A stretch of DNA of 15,336 nucleotides from Acidimicrobiia bacterium (GCA_030425785.1 JAUHYJ010000017.1:1-15336), one strand, 5' to 3'. Positions 1-6,382 are shown, numbered from the stretch's first letter. Numbers and translations are program-made. Notes: a model not told the origin generated them from the letters alone.

Positions 1-88
1 CGCCGGCGTAGGGCACGGTGTTGCGGTAGTCGTCCTCGGCGGAGACGAAGCCCTTGACGAGGTCGCGGGCCTGGTCGATCAGCGACAT
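1..88 (-). CDS. Unidentified protein, N-terminal fragment
   Basis: Only the first 29 codons are in the window; the gene runs off the left edge. The peptide starts MSLIDQARDLVKGF and continues with an acidic SAEDDYRN stretch, which is too short to assign to a family. The start is supported by a -10-like TACGGT at 96-101 on the minus strand with exactly 7 bases to the ATG, the spacing seen before several other starts here. The ATG is followed by good high-GC actinobacterial codons with no stop to the window edge. I do not recognise the product. Confidence 0.6.
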   Translation of the reverse strand, partial: MSLIDQARDLVKGFVSAEDDYRNTVPYAG

Positions 89-95
89 GTCCGCG

Positions 96-101
96 ACCGT
101 A
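96..101 (-). promoter_or_regulatory. -10-like hexamer of the left-edge gene
   Basis: TACGGT on the minus strand, 7 bases before the ATG at 88, implying a leaderless or nearly leaderless transcript. No TTGACA-like -35 is evident; two GTGACAG repeats lie upstream. Confidence 0.5.
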
Positions 102-111
102 GACACGGCGT

Positions 112-129
112 GTGACAGCACGGTGACAG
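112..129 (-). repeat. Direct repeat GTGACAG x2, candidate operator
   Basis: GTGACAG occurs at 112-118 and 123-129 (plus-strand reading), start to start 11 bases, about one helix turn. The pair lies just upstream of the -10-like element of the left-edge gene, roughly where an activator or repressor would bind. The repeat is visible; the function is inferred. Confidence 0.3.
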
Positions 130-180
130 AACTGCAGCGATTCGAACACAACCTGCGCGGTCATCTGAACACGCTGTGTG

Positions 181-198
181 GTCACCCGAACGGGTGAC
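181..198 (-). terminator. Candidate hairpin terminator after the 164-residue ORF
   Basis: GTCACCC (181-187), a 4-base loop (188-191) and GGGTGAC (192-198) form a perfect 7-bp stem. It starts 30 bases past the TGA of the minus-strand gene ending at 229. There is no T tract, which is common in high-GC actinobacteria. It could instead be a protein-binding palindrome. Confidence 0.45.
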
Positions 199-228
199 GC
201 GCCCGGATCTGCGCACCGCAGCGTGGGC

Positions 229-723
229 TCATGGGCCGCCGCCGGGGGCCTCGCGCGCGACGACATCGGTGGCGCCCGCCAGCTCACCGTCGACCAGTCG
301 CCCGAAGCGCACGGGCATGCCCGGGAGGTCGCGAGCGAACCAGAACACCGTCACGCCCTGCTCGCCGCCGACCTCGTACCGCCAGCAGGCGAGCCGCCCG
401 AGCGGGTGATCGATGGTGTCGGCGGTCCGCGTCGTCACCGCCGCCGGGAACGAGGCGTGGGCCTGCAGGTCGACCCAGCGCGCCGTGCCCTGGCGGGCGT
501 CGGCCACCGGCGAGCCGGCATCGTCGATGGTGACGCTCTCCATGTCACAGTCGTCGACGCCGCACCGGACGAAGACGGTCCGCTGGCGGATCGGACCCTC
601 TGGCGTGTCGGTGGCGGTCGTGACCACGAGCCCCTCGGGTGTCGAGGCGCGGATCTCGTCCGCGGTGAACGGGGTCGGCGCGTGCGCCGGGTCGAGCACG
701 TACGGATCGGGCGATTCGTCCAT
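229..723 (-). CDS. Conserved-looking hypothetical protein, 164 aa
   Basis: I do not recognise a family. The protein is acidic and soluble, with no signal peptide or membrane segment. A pair of cysteines (CGVDDC) lies near residue 55, and the C-terminal half carries an aromatic strand (GVTVFWFARDLPGMPVRFG) that reads like a small beta-barrel or beta-sandwich edge. I chose the ATG at 723 over an in-frame GTG at 732 because a TAGGGT -10-like hexamer (731-736) sits exactly 7 bases before the ATG, as at other leaderless starts in this window. The first three bases of that hexamer are the TAG stop of the upstream DUF4287/DUF5655 gene, so the two genes nearly touch. Whether it is transcribed alone or by read-through is open. 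Confidence 0.75.
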   Translation of the reverse strand: MDESPDPYVLDPAHAPTPFTADEIRASTPEGLVVTTATDTPEGPIRQRTVFVRCGVDDCDMESVTIDDAGSPVADARQGTARWVDLQAHASFPAAVTTRTADTIDHPLGRLACWRYEVGGEQGVTVFWFARDLPGMPVRFGRLVDGELAGATDVVAREAPGGGP

Positions 724-730
724 CGGCGGC

Positions 731-736
731 ACCCTA
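731..736 (-). promoter_or_regulatory. -10-like hexamer overlapping an upstream stop codon
   Basis: TAGGGT on the minus strand, 7 bases before the ATG at 723. Its TAG is also the stop codon (736-734) of the preceding gene, so promoter and stop share bases. It decides the start of the 164-residue protein. Confidence 0.45.
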
Positions 737-1369
737 CGAGGCGTGCGCGGCAGCCAGCGCCAGCAGTTCGACGACCTCGTCGTCGAGGCGACCGTCGGCG
801 ACGTCGGCGGCCGTCAGGTCGACCCGGTGCGAGCACATCCCGCTCGTCGGCGTCAACCGACGCGCGGACGCGTGGGCGTCGAGGTCGCCGACGCGACCGA
901 GGTTGAGCCCGAGCGCGACCCGGCGGGCAGACGGCACCTGCACGAGTGCGAACTGGCGGGACCGCCTCAAGCTCACGCCCGTCTTCTGCACGACGACGTC
1001 GACGTCGTCGCCGAGCGTCGTCGCCGCTGCGAGGACGGCGTCGAGGACGGGCCGCAGCACGGCACGGTCGCCGCGGTACTGATGGCCGAGGAGCTCGGCC
1101 TCGGACGGCGCCCCGCCGGCGAGTTGACGACGGATCGCGTGGGCGACCGCGTTGGCGTTCCCGTGCGTGACGCCGTAGTGCCCCTTCAGATGGTTCACGA
1201 TCGCACCGTGCCGGTCGAGCCCCGCATCGGTCACCTCCGCAGCGAGCGCCTCGACGCTCCGGTCGATCGCGTCGGTGGTCGCCGCCACCTGCCGGGCCGC
1301 TCGTGCCGTCGGATCGTTCGCGGTACTGCTCGTCGTGGGCTTCGTCGTGGGTTTCGTGGTGTCCGACAT
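734..1369 (-). CDS. DUF4287 and DUF5655 domain-containing protein, 211 aa
   Basis: The N-terminal ~30 residues are a low-complexity Thr/Pro/Lys/Ser tail (repeated TTKPTT). Next, around residues 35-95, comes a DUF4287-like segment with HGAIVNHLKGHYGVTHGNANAV, resembling the family's helical region with HxEIVxxLxxxHGVG. The C-terminal ~110 residues match DUF5655: a VVVQKTGVSLRRSRQFALVQ core, then LGLNLGRV and a final CSHRVDLT. These paired domains occur in small actinobacterial cytoplasmic proteins of unknown biochemical role. The ATG at 1369 is preferred over upstream in-frame starts because a strong Shine-Dalgarno (GAGGAGGA) lies about 6 bases before it. A 92-base gap separates it from the araC-type gene upstream. 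Confidence 0.85.
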   Translation of the reverse strand: MSDTTKPTTKPTTSSTANDPTARAARQVAATTDAIDRSVEALAAEVTDAGLDRHGAIVNHLKGHYGVTHGNANAVAHAIRRQLAGGAPSEAELLGHQYRGDRAVLRPVLDAVLAAATTLGDDVDVVVQKTGVSLRRSRQFALVQVPSARRVALGLNLGRVGDLDAHASARRLTPTSGMCSHRVDLTAADVADGRLDDEVVELLALAAAHAS

Positions 1370-1374
1370 CGTCG

Positions 1375-1383
1375 TCCTCCTCA
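1375..1383 (-). promoter_or_regulatory. Strong Shine-Dalgarno of the DUF4287/DUF5655 gene
   Basis: The minus strand reads TGAGGAGGAC just before the ATG at 1369. It fixes the start and contrasts with the many SD-less starts in this window. Confidence 0.7.
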
Positions 1384-1461
1384 GGTCTCGTCGTCCGCTC
1401 ACCGGACGAGGGCCAGGATGCGGCTGAGGCACCGTCGGTGTCTTGTACGGAATTGACCGCG

Positions 1462-2334
1462 TCAGCGCAGGTCGTCGATGTCGGGCGAGAACCCGCGGCC
1501 CTCGTTGCCCGCCTCGGCGAAGGCGCGCTGCACTTCGAGGTACCGGGTCGGCGCGAGGCCGGTGTGACGCTTGAAGTCGCGCGAGAAGTGGGCCTGGTCG
1601 CTCCAGCCGCCCTCGATCGCGATCTCGACCCACGACACCTGCGCGAGCGGATCGAGCTCGGCGACCAGGCGTCGGAGCAGCAGCAGGCGCGCGAGCGCAC
1701 GGGGCGTGAGCCCGACGATGCGACCGAACTCGCGGTCGAGGTGTTCGTGGCTGACGCCGACATCGGCGGCGACCGCCCGGATGGGGCGGCGAGGGTCACG
1801 CTCGAGCTCGGCCAGCGCGTCGGCGACACGCGTCCTGGCCTCACCGTCGCGGTCGAGATCGACGACTCGTGCGAGATGGGCGTCGAGCCGGTCGAGCAGG
1901 TCGTCGGGGTCGGCACCGTCCGACGCCGACGCCGCGAGATCGTCGCGAATGCCACCCCACGCCGGCGCCGCCTCGGCCAGTTCTGCCACCCGACCGCGCC
2001 ATCTCCCCGGGGCGGCTCCGAACACCGCTGCACACCCGACCGGACGGGTGATGACGCCGACGGCGAACGTCTCGCCGAGTGGTTCGTTGAGGACTGGTGC
2101 CGTGTGCGGCCCGACGAGCAGCCCGTCGGCGCTCGTGACGGTCGCTCCCGTCGAGGTCGAGGCGCGGATCGGGTCGCCGAACACGAGCACCGCCACGGTC
2201 GAACCGGTCGGTGCGATCAGCTCGCGGCGGTACGACACGGTGCCCCGCGCGAACCAGGTCTGGTCGACGACCGGGGCGAGCGGGCCGGTCGTCGGCCGCG
2301 GCCGGAAATCGAAGTCGAATCCGAGCTCGGTCAC
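1462..2334 (-). CDS. AraC-family transcriptional regulator, 290 aa
   Basis: A DNA-binding regulator. Residues ~1-165 form a beta-rich N-terminal sensor of the kind seen in actinobacterial AraC proteins (FRPRPTTGPLAPVVDQTWF, then GLLVGPHT and VGVITRPVGCAAVFG). The C-terminal ~100 residues are the AraC double helix-turn-helix: ADVGVSHEHLDREFGRIVG is the first, and GGWSDQAHFSRDFKRHTG with the APTRY signature is the second. The GTG start overlaps the TGA of the hydroxy-acid dehydrogenase gene by 4 bases (GTGA), so the two are almost certainly co-transcribed and translationally coupled. That makes the dehydrogenase operon a plausible target, with its substrate or product a plausible ligand; both points are inference. 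Confidence 0.9.
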   Translation of the reverse strand: MTELGFDFDFRPRPTTGPLAPVVDQTWFARGTVSYRRELIAPTGSTVAVLVFGDPIRASTSTGATVTSADGLLVGPHTAPVLNEPLGETFAVGVITRPVGCAAVFGAAPGRWRGRVAELAEAAPAWGGIRDDLAASASDGADPDDLLDRLDAHLARVVDLDRDGEARTRVADALAELERDPRRPIRAVAADVGVSHEHLDREFGRIVGLTPRALARLLLLRRLVAELDPLAQVSWVEIAIEGGWSDQAHFSRDFKRHTGLAPTRYLEVQRAFAEAGNEGRGFSPDIDDLR

Positions 2335-3554
2335 CGACGCTCGACGAGGGTGCGGTCGAGGTCGGCGATGCGCGTCCGGCCGCACAACGCCATGGTGCGG
2401 CGGAGGCCGTTGCGGAAGAAGTCGAGCACGTGATCGACGCCGCGTTCGCCGGCAGCACCGGCGCCGTACAGGTACGGCCGGCCGATCGAGCACGCGTCGG
2501 CGCCCAGCGCGATCGCCTTGACGATGTCGCTCCCCCGCCGGACGCCGCCGTCGCAGATGATCGCCGCACGGCCCTGCACCGCCTGGGCGACCGGCTCGAC
2601 GAGATCGATCGGTGCCGGTGCGTCGTCGAGCTGTCGCCCGCCGTGGTTCGACAGGCCGATGCCCTGGACGCCCACGGCGACGGCCCGCTCGGCGTCGTCG
2701 ACCGTCTGGATCCCCTTCAGCACGATGGGGCCGTCCCAGATCGACTGGAGCCATTCGACATCGGTCCACGAGAGCCGCTGGTCGAAGTTCTGCATGACGT
2801 AGGCGCCACGGCCCATGTTCGATCGGTCGACGGTCGACGGCACGTGGCGCACGTTGGCGAAGTCGATCGGCTCGCTGCGGATGAAGTCCCAGGTCCACGC
2901 GGGGTGGACGATGCCGTCGACGATCGTGCCCGGGCCGATCTGGGGTGGCACCGTGAAGCCACGTCGGGTGTCGCGCTCGCGACTGCCGAGCACCGCCGTG
3001 TCGACCGTGAGCCACAACGCCTCGTAGCCGGCCGCCGCCGACCGTTCGACGAGCTCCTTGACGAGGCCGCGGTCCTTCCAGGTGTAGACCTGGAACCACT
3101 TCGGGCCGTCACAGACCTCGGCGACCTCCTCGATCGTGCGCGTCCCCATGGTCGACAGCGAGTACGGCACGCCGGCACGGGCGGCGGCACGGGCGACCGA
3201 CAGCTCGCCGGCGGAGTGCGTCAGACGCGTGTAGCCGGTGGGTGCGAGCACGAGCGGCATCTGGATGCGACGCCCGAGCAGCGTCGTCGACACGTCGATG
3301 TCGCTGACGTCGCGTAGCACGTTCGGCCGGAACGAGTAGTGGGCGAACGCGTCGCTGTTGTTCGCGAGCGAGCGCTCGTCATCGGCGGCACCGTCGATGT
3401 AGTCGAACACACCGCGCGGCAGGCGTCGCTTGGCGATCCGGCGGAGATCCTCGACGTTCACGGCCCCTCGCAACCGGCGCTCGACCGGATCGAGCTCGAC
3501 CGAACGGAACGAGACGGACGAGCGGAACGTGTCGATCATCTGTGAGAGGCCCAC
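2331..3554 (-). CDS. FMN-dependent alpha-hydroxy-acid dehydrogenase/oxidase, 407 aa
   Basis: A full-length member of the lactate/glycolate/mandelate oxidase family, which oxidises an L-2-hydroxy acid to a 2-oxo acid with FMN. Visible signatures: FDYIDGAADDE near residue 50, MPLVLAPTGYTRL and LSTMGTRTIEEV (FMN pocket), WFQVYTWKDR, LTVDTAVLGSRERD, the substrate lysine in IVLKGIQ, the catalytic SNHGGRQLD with H304 and R307, and phosphate-binding DGGVRRGSD and SIGRPYLYG. The substrate cannot be read off. I prefer the GTG at 3554 because TACGCT (3562-3567) lies 7 bases upstream; an ATG at 3539 is the alternative. The gene follows the DUF2087 gene after 23 bases and overlaps the AraC gene downstream. 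The mycofactocin enzyme MftD is a relative, but no mycofactocin genes are near. Confidence 0.92.
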   Translation of the reverse strand: MGLSQMIDTFRSSVSFRSVELDPVERRLRGAVNVEDLRRIAKRRLPRGVFDYIDGAADDERSLANNSDAFAHYSFRPNVLRDVSDIDVSTTLLGRRIQMPLVLAPTGYTRLTHSAGELSVARAAARAGVPYSLSTMGTRTIEEVAEVCDGPKWFQVYTWKDRGLVKELVERSAAAGYEALWLTVDTAVLGSRERDTRRGFTVPPQIGPGTIVDGIVHPAWTWDFIRSEPIDFANVRHVPSTVDRSNMGRGAYVMQNFDQRLSWTDVEWLQSIWDGPIVLKGIQTVDDAERAVAVGVQGIGLSNHGGRQLDDAPAPIDLVEPVAQAVQGRAAIICDGGVRRGSDIVKAIALGADACSIGRPYLYGAGAAGERGVDHVLDFFRNGLRRTMALCGRTRIADLDRTLVERR

Positions 3555-3561
3555 GACACCG

Positions 3562-3571
3562 AGCGTACGCT
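3562..3571. promoter_or_regulatory. 10-bp palindrome with -10-like hexamer before the dehydrogenase
   Basis: AGCGTACGCT is a perfect palindrome inside the 23-base gap before the GTG at 3554. On the minus strand it contains TACGCT (3567-3562) with 7 bases to the start, and extending one base it also contains TAGCGT (3572-3567). It may be both a promoter and a small operator. Confidence 0.4.
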
Positions 3572-3577
3572 ACCCGA

Positions 3578-4147
3578 TCACGTGCGAGGCAGCTCCGTCA
3601 CGCGCCCGCCGCTGCGCCAGTACTGGGTGCCGCCGACCTGTGGCTCACGATCGAGGAACCCTTCGTCGACGAGGTACCGCCGCAACAGCGACCAGTCCCG
3701 CGAGAACGGCAGCAGCAGGTCGTTCACCTCGGCCTCGGCGTACCGCCGGCCGAGATCGAACTCGAGGGCCAGACGCTGCAGCACGACGAGCTGCTTGCTG
3801 CGCTGGCTCGGGAACTCGCGCAACGTTCGGCCGCTGAAGTACCGCTCGAGTACCGCACGCTCGTCGTCGGTCATGCCGAAGCCGATCGCCGGGTCCATCG
3901 GGATCTCGCTCTCGGCCTGGTCGCGGGCCAGGACACGCAGTGCCTCGAGATCGAGTACGTATCCGTCGTCGCCCGCATCCCGAACGAGCGCAGCGCCGCG
4001 CAGATCACCGAGGCATGCCAGCACCGTGCGACGGTCGCGACCGGTGAGCTCCACGAGTTGACCGGTCGTCAGCGACCGGACGGCCAACGCGCCGGCGACG
4101 GCCAGCCGATCGGGGTCGAGCAGCAACGAGACGGCGTTCGTGGCCAT
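3578..4147 (-). CDS. DUF2087 domain-containing transcriptional regulator, 189 aa
   Basis: The N-terminal half (residues ~1-75) looks like a winged helix: TTGQLVELTGRDRRTVLACLGDL reads as a recognition helix region, followed by a wing (DAGDDGYVLDLEAL). The C-terminal ~70 residues match DUF2087: a QRLALEFDLGRRYAEAEVND run, then LRRYLVDEGFLDRE and a final YWRSGG. Proteins with this layout are usually annotated as small cytoplasmic regulators. The start is the ATG at 4147; an in-frame TTG at 4159 is possible but sits within the likely promoter. It is divergent from the EthD gene across a gap with a perfect inverted repeat, a likely site for self-regulation and EthD control. Residues EIPMDPAIGFGMTDDERAVL link the two domains. 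Confidence 0.85.
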   Translation of the reverse strand: MATNAVSLLLDPDRLAVAGALAVRSLTTGQLVELTGRDRRTVLACLGDLRGAALVRDAGDDGYVLDLEALRVLARDQAESEIPMDPAIGFGMTDDERAVLERYFSGRTLREFPSQRSKQLVVLQRLALEFDLGRRYAEAEVNDLLLPFSRDWSLLRRYLVDEGFLDREPQVGGTQYWRSGGRVTELPRT

Positions 4148-4162
4148 GCCCGCAGTCAACCA

Positions 4163-4177
4163 GCTCCGCTGCGGAGC
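4163..4177. promoter_or_regulatory. Perfect 7-1-7 inverted repeat between divergent genes, candidate operator
   Basis: GCTCCGC-T-GCGGAGC is a perfect inverted repeat about midway in the 59-base gap between the DUF2087 regulator (ATG 4147, minus) and the EthD gene (ATG 4207, plus). Its placement suggests the binding site of a dimeric regulator, most simply the DUF2087 protein. A transcript hairpin is less likely because the site is upstream of both starts. Confidence 0.45.
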
Positions 4178-4194
4178 GACCCCGATGGTTCTGT

Positions 4195-4200
4195 CAGACT
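4195..4200 (+). promoter_or_regulatory. Possible -10 of the EthD gene
   Basis: CAGACT with 6 bases to the ATG at 4207. It has the conserved A and final T of a -10 element but lacks the leading T, so it is weaker than other examples here. Confidence 0.3.
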
Positions 4201-4206
4201 GCCCGC

Positions 4207-4506
4207 ATGCTCGTAGTCACGATCCTCTATCCACGCACGGACGATTCGACGTTCGACATGGACTACTACGTCGGCAGCCACATGCCGATGTTCGCCGAGG
4301 TGCTCGGCGATGCGTGCCAGGGCTGGGGCGCAGCGTCGATCCCCGCGGGCAAGTACGCCGCGATCGGTTGGGCGACGGTCAGTGGCAAGGACGAGTTCGA
4401 CGCCGCCATGGCCCAGGGCGGCGGCAAGGTGATGGCCGACGTCCCCAACTACACCAACGTGCAGCCCGAGCTGCTGGTCGGCGAGTACGCCGGCGGCTCG
4501 CAATAG
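4207..4506 (+). CDS. EthD family protein, 99 aa
   Basis: A small dimeric alpha/beta-barrel (ferredoxin-like) protein of the EthD family. The diagnostic start is MLVVTILYPRTDDSTFDMDYY followed by the SHMPMF motif (the family's HxP core) and a C-terminal NYTNVQPELLVGEY strand. Family members are associated with degradation of ethers and other xenobiotics and with polyketide-type cyclisation; most have no proven reaction. Length is normal and the gene is intact. It has no Shine-Dalgarno. It is transcribed away from the DUF2087 regulator and converges on the MaoC gene after 22 bases. Confidence 0.88.
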   Translation: MLVVTILYPRTDDSTFDMDYYVGSHMPMFAEVLGDACQGWGAASIPAGKYAAIGWATVSGKDEFDAAMAQGGGKVMADVPNYTNVQPELLVGEYAGGSQ

Positions 4507-4508
4507 CG

Positions 4509-4524
4509 GCCGGTCTCGTCCGGC
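4509..4524. terminator. Weak hairpin between convergent genes
   Basis: GCCGG (4509-4513), a 6-base loop and CCGGC (4520-4524) lie in the 22-base gap between the convergent EthD and MaoC genes. A 5-bp stem without a T tract is weak evidence, but the place fits a shared terminator. Confidence 0.25.
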
Positions 4525-4528
4525 GGCG

Positions 4529-5365
4529 TCAGCCGTGGCGCAGGAGTCCCTGGTCGATGACCGGGCGGTCGTCGACACGTGTCACGAAGACCGACTCACC
4601 GTCTCCGATCTCCCACATGTCGACGGTCAGCGCCTCGCCGGGCAGCACCGGCGAGGTGAAGCGACCCTCGACGTGACCGAACTTCGCCGGGTCGCCGTCG
4701 CACAGCGTGTGCAGCAGGGCCCGGCCGGTGAACCCGTATGTGCACAGGCCGTGCAGGATCGGCCGGTCGAAGCCGCCCATCGCTGCGAACGCCGGGTCGG
4801 AGTGGAGGGGGTTGCGGTCGCCCGACAGCCGGTACACCAGCGCCTGGTCGGGTGACGTCCGGTAGGTGACCGAGTGGTCCGGCGACCGGTCGGGTGGCAC
4901 GTTCTGCGGGCCCGATGGCCCGCGATCGCCGCCCCAGCCCCCCTCGCCACGGATGAACATCGACGCGGTGTTGGTGTAGAGCGGCTCGCCGTCGAGCGTG
5001 GCCCGCGTCGCCGTCGTGACCACGGCCGCCTTGCCCTTGTCGTACATGCCCGTGACTTCCTGCTGGAGGACCGCGGTGCCCTCGACGGGGATCGGGCGAT
5101 GGAGGGTGACCGACTGCTGACCGTGGACCAGCAGCGCCGGGTTGAACGAGCCGATCGAACCGAGCGCGGACCCGCGACCCCAGCCGATCACGACGGGGAA
5201 CGTCGGGAACACCTGCTGCTCGACACCGTCGGTGTTCTCGGTGGTGAAGGCGAGTTCGTCCGTGCCGGCGCCGATGCCGACGGCGTAGAGGAGGGCGTCC
5301 TTGCTGGTCCAGCTGACCTCGGTCGGCTCGCCCATCGAGCCGACGGCGTCGGGGTTGAGGGGCAT
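4529..5365 (-). CDS. MaoC-family (3R)-hydroxyacyl-CoA hydratase, 278 aa
   Basis: A double hot-dog enoyl-CoA hydratase of the type fused in eukaryotic peroxisomal multifunctional enzyme 2. The N-terminal hot dog (residues ~10-135) carries FPTFPVVIGWG and HGQQSVTLHRPIPVEG. The C-terminal hot dog carries the hydratase-2 motif YRLSGDRNPLHSDPAFA with catalytic D183 and H188, followed by GFDRPILHGLCTYGF. Length fits mycobacterial relatives such as Rv3538 and Rv3389c. The ATG at 5365 is one base past the SDR stop and has an AAGGGAGGG Shine-Dalgarno inside the SDR gene. The likely role is adding water to trans-2-enoyl-CoA, with the upstream SDR then oxidising the (3R)-hydroxyacyl-CoA. Chain or sterol-side-chain preference is not readable. 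Confidence 0.9.
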   Translation of the reverse strand: MPLNPDAVGSMGEPTEVSWTSKDALLYAVGIGAGTDELAFTTENTDGVEQQVFPTFPVVIGWGRGSALGSIGSFNPALLVHGQQSVTLHRPIPVEGTAVLQQEVTGMYDKGKAAVVTTATRATLDGEPLYTNTASMFIRGEGGWGGDRGPSGPQNVPPDRSPDHSVTYRTSPDQALVYRLSGDRNPLHSDPAFAAMGGFDRPILHGLCTYGFTGRALLHTLCDGDPAKFGHVEGRFTSPVLPGEALTVDMWEIGDGESVFVTRVDDRPVIDQGLLRHG

Positions 5366-5366
5366 G

Positions 5367-6311
5367 TCAGTGCCCTCCCTTCGAGTTCGGGGCGGTCGGT
5401 GACTGCGGCGGACCACCCGGTTCGCCGTTCATGCCCGAGTTGGCGCGAGCGTCGGCGAGCATCGCCTCGACCAGTGCTCCCATCGCCGTCGGGTCGGCCG
5501 TCGGGTCGACCTGCGGACCGCGCACCCACCCCTCGGCGACCGCCAGCACCCGTCCACTGGCCTCGAAGACGCGCCCGCTGACCGCCTTCGATTCCTCTGA
5601 CACCAGCCACGTGACGATCGGTGCGATCCACTTCGGGTCCATCGCCGCCTTGTCCTCGTCGCTCGCCTGTCCCATGCCGAGGTCCTCGGTCATGCGGGTC
5701 AGGGCAGCCGGGGCGATCGCGTTGACGGTGACCCCGTACCGGGCGAGCTCGAGAGCCGCGATGGTCGTAAACGCGGCGATGCCGGCCTTCGCTGCGCCGT
5801 AGTTGGTCTGACCGATGTTGCCGTAGATGCCCGATACCGAGGTCGTGTTGACGATGCGGCCGTCGACCGGCTCACCGGCCTTCGAGCGCTCACGCCAGTA
5901 GGCGGCGGCGTGATGGGCCGGCGCGAAGGTGCCCTTCAGGTGCACCTCGATGACAGCATCCCACTCGGCCTCGGTCATGTTGGCCAACATCCGGTCACGG
6001 AGGATCCCGGCGTTGTTGACCACGGCGTGCAGGTCGCCGAACGCCTCGACCGCCTGGTCGATCATCGCCTTCGCATCGGCGAAGTCGGCCACGTTCCCGG
6101 CGTTGGCGACGGCCTCGCCGCCCATCGCTGCGATCTCGGCGACGACCTGCTCGGCCGGGCTGTCGTCGCTGCCGGTGCCGTCGCGCGACCCACCGAGGTC
6201 GTTCACGACCACCTTCGCGCCGTGCTCGGCGAGCATCAGCGCGTACTCGCGGCCGATCCCGCGACCGGCGCCGGTCACCACCACCACTCGTCCTTCGCAC
6301 AGTCGGGCCAT
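5367..6311 (-). CDS. SDR-family (3R)-hydroxyacyl-CoA dehydrogenase, MFE-2/HSD17B4 type, 314 aa
   Basis: A classical short-chain dehydrogenase resembling the dehydrogenase part of multifunctional enzyme 2 and mycobacterial Hsd4A (Rv3502c). Residues 13-20 are the NAD-binding TGAGRGIG; D38 of VVVNDLGG follows the second strand, favouring NAD+; N99-N100-A101-G102 is the NNAG motif; and the active site is S158, Y171, K175 within NTTSVSGIYGN and NYGAAK. The MFE-2-type insertion GGSRDGTGSDDSPAEQV is present. The ATG at 6311 has a GGAGGAGGA Shine-Dalgarno. Upstream, TACGAT (6377-6382) could drive a transcript with a ~60-base leader. It heads a tight operon with the MaoC hydratase. A C-terminal low-complexity Gly/Pro/Ala tail follows the Rossmann domain. 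Confidence 0.92.
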   Translation of the reverse strand: MARLCEGRVVVVTGAGRGIGREYALMLAEHGAKVVVNDLGGSRDGTGSDDSPAEQVVAEIAAMGGEAVANAGNVADFADAKAMIDQAVEAFGDLHAVVNNAGILRDRMLANMTEAEWDAVIEVHLKGTFAPAHHAAAYWRERSKAGEPVDGRIVNTTSVSGIYGNIGQTNYGAAKAGIAAFTTIAALELARYGVTVNAIAPAALTRMTEDLGMGQASDEDKAAMDPKWIAPIVTWLVSEESKAVSGRVFEASGRVLAVAEGWVRGPQVDPTADPTAMGALVEAMLADARANSGMNGEPGGPPQSPTAPNSKGGH

Positions 6312-6313
6312 GC

Positions 6314-6324
6314 CGTCCTCCTCC
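6314..6324 (-). promoter_or_regulatory. Strong Shine-Dalgarno of the SDR gene
   Basis: The minus strand reads CAGGAGGAGGACGGC immediately before the ATG at 6311. It selects this start among in-frame alternatives extending to 6470. Confidence 0.65.
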
Positions 6325-6376
6325 TGGTCCTCTGGGTCGGTCATCGTCGGCGTCCCGGCGTTCGGGCCGCAGCGGC

Positions 6377-6382
6377 ATCGTA
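6377..6382 (-). promoter_or_regulatory. Candidate -10 of the SDR-MaoC operon
   Basis: TACGAT on the minus strand in the 191-base divergent gap. A start about 7 bases on would leave a ~60-base leader with the SD. No consensus -35, and no KstR-type palindrome, is visible. Confidence 0.3.

Noticed and set aside
1436..1446. CACCG-T-CGGTG inverted repeat between the AraC and DUF4287 genes
   Set aside because: The arms are only 5 bases with a one-base centre, too short for a hairpin and frequent in such sequence.
435..2033. Large minus-strand open frame across three genes
   Set aside because: Arg/Ser-rich shadow frame; the DUF4287/DUF5655, 164-residue and AraC proteins in other frames have real domains and start signals.
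2331..3554. Assignment as the mycofactocin maturase MftD
   Set aside because: It shares the FMN hydroxy-acid fold, but no mftA-C or other mycofactocin gene is near, and its N-terminus and loops resemble generic lactate-type dehydrogenases.
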